Of a DNA stretch of 7,635 bases, positions 5,951-7,635 are shown piece by piece. Origin of the DNA: Spirochaetaceae bacterium. Its GTDB lineage: Bacteria; Spirochaetota; Spirochaetia; B11-G9. The position numbers and the translations under genes are program-made. Each line of letters opens with the position of its first letter. Position 1 is the first letter of the stretch. Under the pieces are notes generated by a model that was not told the DNA's origin, did not search any database, and saw nothing but the letters and a program-made list of their open reading frames with translations. Location: positions 1 through 7,635 of the forward strand of contig JAUVLL010000154.1 of assembly GCA_030600745.1 (NCBI GenBank), in the 5' to 3' direction.

Positions 5951-6030
5951 CTGATTCTTATTAGAGTACCACCCTGTTGTTTAATATATAAAAACATGAC
6001 AGGATTGCTTGAAGTAACAGGGAGAAACAG

Positions 6031-7284
6031 ATGGAAAAGCAAAATAAATTTCTACTGGTATTACTAATAGTTATTATACTCTCTTTTATAGGAACAGGAT
6101 TAATTGCAGATGGTCCCGAGAAAGCCATTAAAGGATTCATACAGCTTCAAATTCAACCGGGAAGACTGATTAACGACTTCATCCCGGTAGGAGGTGTTGG
6201 CGGAACCCTTATAAATGCTGCCCTTGCTGGTGCGATTGGTCTTATAATTATCGTTATTCTAAAGGTTGAACTCTCAGGGCCTACATACGCTGCAATCTTT
6301 ACTATAATGGGGTTCGGTTTTTTTGGAAAAACCCCGTTAAATATTCTTCCAATTATTTTCGGAGTATACCTTTCTGCAAAACTTGCCGGAAAAATGTTCC
6401 GTGAATATATAATTATTGCCCTTTTTGGAACTGCCCTTGGTCCCCTTGTAAGTTTCATTGTATTTGAATTTGGTCTTACAGGAGTTGTGGCTGTTGCTGC
6501 AGGTATTATATGTGGAACAATAACAGGATTTCTTCTACCGGCAATTGCAGTATCAATGCTGCACCTTCATCAGGGATACAATCTCTATAATATGGGATTA
6601 TCCTGCGGATTCTTTGCATTATTTGCAGCATCTTTAGTCAGGGCAACAGGCCACCAGTTTGCAGGTATGATGGCATGGTCCGGCAGTAATTCTGTAATAA
6701 CAACCTGGGTTATACCCATTCTTTCGATTACCCTTATAATTGCAGGACTTGTTTCGGGAGGGATGAAGAGTATAAAGGGATTTTTTGTTATACAAAAACT
6801 TCCCGGACGTCTCCCTTCTGACTTCATGGATCTGTCCTCAATGGGAGGCGCATTTATAAACAGCGGCCTCCTTGGCATAGCCGGATCCATCTATATTTAC
6901 CTTGTAGGAGGAGATTTTAACGGTCCCATGATTGCTGCATTATTAACTGTTATGGGTTTTGGGGCATTTGGTACCCATATTAAGAATTCCTGGCCCATCG
7001 TCCTTGGAGTTGTCCTTAGTACTCTGCTGTTTGGTTGGGAACTTTCATCCCCCGGACCACTGCTTGCCGCTCTTTTTGGAACGACCCTTGCACCGCTGGC
7101 AGGACAGTTTGGCATTCCTATAGGAATTATTGCAGGATTCATACATCTAATTATGGTTATGCAGACCGGGGCATGGCAAGGAGGGATGAACCTCTATAAC
7201 AATGGTTTTGCAGGCGGTCTTACCGCTGCATTTATTATTGCAGTTATCCAGTGGTACCGGTCAAACAAAGAAGATTTTTCATAA
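6031..7284 (+). CDS. DUF1576 family integral membrane protein with internal duplication
   Basis: A 417-residue, strongly hydrophobic polytopic membrane protein, recognised as DUF1576; function is unknown, and a transport role is inference. After an N-terminal membrane segment (about 7-25) the protein is two homologous halves in the same order. KAIKGFIQLQIQPGRLINDF (31-50) matches KSIKGFFVIQKLPGRLPSDF (246-265). GPTYAAIFTIMGFGFFG in the first half matches GPMIAALLTVMGFGAFG in the second. ALFGTALGPL matches ALFGTTLAPL. HQGYNLYNMG (180-189) matches WQGGMNLYNNG (382-392). The Asn-Leu-Tyr-Asn motif in both halves probably lines a shared site or pore. The start is supported by AGGGAG (6019-6024), 6 nt before the ATG. 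It is divergent from the EamA gene, and a soluble protein follows 24 bp downstream, probably in one operon. Only AT-rich weak -10 candidates (TAATATATA, 5982-5990) are seen upstream. Confidence 0.88.
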   Translation: MEKQNKFLLVLLIVIILSFIGTGLIADGPEKAIKGFIQLQIQPGRLINDFIPVGGVGGTLINAALAGAIGLIIIVILKVELSGPTYAAIFTIMGFGFFGKTPLNILPIIFGVYLSAKLAGKMFREYIIIALFGTALGPLVSFIVFEFGLTGVVAVAAGIICGTITGFLLPAIAVSMLHLHQGYNLYNMGLSCGFFALFAASLVRATGHQFAGMMAWSGSNSVITTWVIPILSITLIIAGLVSGGMKSIKGFFVIQKLPGRLPSDFMDLSSMGGAFINSGLLGIAGSIYIYLVGGDFNGPMIAALLTVMGFGAFGTHIKNSWPIVLGVVLSTLLFGWELSSPGPLLAALFGTTLAPLAGQFGIPIGIIAGFIHLIMVMQTGAWQGGMNLYNNGFAGGLTAAFIIAVIQWYRSNKEDFS

Positions 7285-7308
7285 TAAATTAATTGGGAGT
7301 TATTCGAT

Positions 7309-7635
7309 ATGAAAAGAAAAGATTTTATTCTTCATCTAATTGACGAGATTTCAAGCTATCTCCTGGAAGAGAATCCTATGCGACTGGTAATTTCCCTTCA
7401 TCAGGAAAAAGGGGGGCTGCATCTGTCCGTTATGGATGATAATTCCCATACCGATGAAGAAATTGGAAAAATGGAAAAGGACCTGAACAGACCTAAAAGG
7501 CCCGAACTAGCGGGTTATTATGGAGCCATGACCGGTCAGGATCTGCTTGGTTCATCACGACTGGATCTTCTTGGATGGCAGGTTAAACATGCTGATGTAA
7601 GCCGAACCAGCAGCGGCATTAAAATAGATATATGG
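7309..7635 (+). CDS. uncharacterised soluble protein, N-terminal part (DUF1576 partner)
   Basis: The first 109 codons of a gene that runs off the right edge with no stop. The start is ATG at 7309, with GGGAG (7295-7299) 9 nt upstream and a 24-bp gap after the DUF1576 gene, so an operon is likely. The protein has no membrane segment or signal peptide. It begins MKRKDFILHLIDEISSYLLE (probably helical), then NPMRLVISLHQEKGGLHLSV (beta-like), an acidic DDNSHTDEEIGKMEKDLN stretch, PKRPELAGYYGAMTG, and LDLLGWQVKHADVSRTSSGI-KIDIW. The PELAGYYG and LGWxVKxADV segments look like conserved family motifs. I recall similar proteins beside DUF1576 genes but cannot name a characterised family. It may be a cytoplasmic accessory or regulatory subunit of the membrane protein (inference). 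Confidence 0.78.
   Translation, partial: MKRKDFILHLIDEISSYLLEENPMRLVISLHQEKGGLHLSVMDDNSHTDEEIGKMEKDLNRPKRPELAGYYGAMTGQDLLGSSRLDLLGWQVKHADVSRTSSGIKIDIW

Noticed and set aside
5873..6067. A 64-codon plus-strand ORF spanning the EamA/DUF1576 spacer
   Set aside because: It overlaps two supported genes, reads like translated intergenic sequence and has no family resemblance.
6153..7142. Three minus-strand ORFs of 81-101 codons opposite the DUF1576 gene
   Set aside because: Their products are Pro/Arg/Ile-rich, typical of the antisense frame of a hydrophobic gene; no ribosome binding sites or recognised domains.
1..7635. CRISPR arrays, tRNA/rRNA genes, insertion sequences or prophage ends
   Set aside because: No spaced repeats, cloverleaf patterns, transposase motifs or integrase motifs were seen; vapBC is the only mobile-associated type of gene and has no flanking repeats.

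Overview
This 7.6 kb bacterial window is AT-rich, with about ten protein-coding genes packed tightly on both strands. No rRNA, tRNA, CRISPR array or insertion sequence was seen. The gene content (a B12-binding radical SAM enzyme, DUF3100 and DUF1576 membrane proteins, a YghZ-type aldo/keto reductase, a VapBC toxin-antitoxin pair) suggests an anaerobe or facultative anaerobe, for example a spirochaete or a low-GC Firmicute such as a Halanaerobiales member. The sequence alone does not settle the taxon.

Left end (1-1421): two overlapping minus-strand genes encode a DUF3100 membrane protein and the start of a small membrane partner that runs off the left edge. Divergent to them is a small ArsR-family regulator, and the shared 138-bp spacer holds a promoter candidate for each side and a possible operator. 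Centre left (1471-3294): a 607-residue B12-binding/radical SAM protein of the DUF4080 type with an unusual PqqD-like C-terminal tail. It follows arsR by 49 bp and ends in a strong hairpin.

Centre (3318-5902, all minus): in transcription order, an EamA/DMT permease, vapB, vapC and a YghZ-like aldo/keto reductase. vapBC has its own promoter, overlapped by a perfect 9-9-9 inverted repeat that is very probably its autoregulatory operator. Right end (6031-7635, plus): a DUF1576 integral membrane protein built from two homologous halves, followed 24 bp later by an uncharacterised soluble protein that runs off the right edge.

Two classes of translation start are visible. Several genes have clear Shine-Dalgarno sequences. 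Three others (arsR, the radical SAM gene, vapB) lack one and have a -10-like element 6-8 nt before the ATG, as expected for leaderless mRNAs. The most novel material is the uncharacterised membrane modules at the two ends (DUF3100 plus small partner under a divergent ArsR regulator; DUF1576 plus soluble partner) and the radical SAM enzyme with its PqqD-like tail. No complete new defence or biosynthetic system can be claimed from the window.
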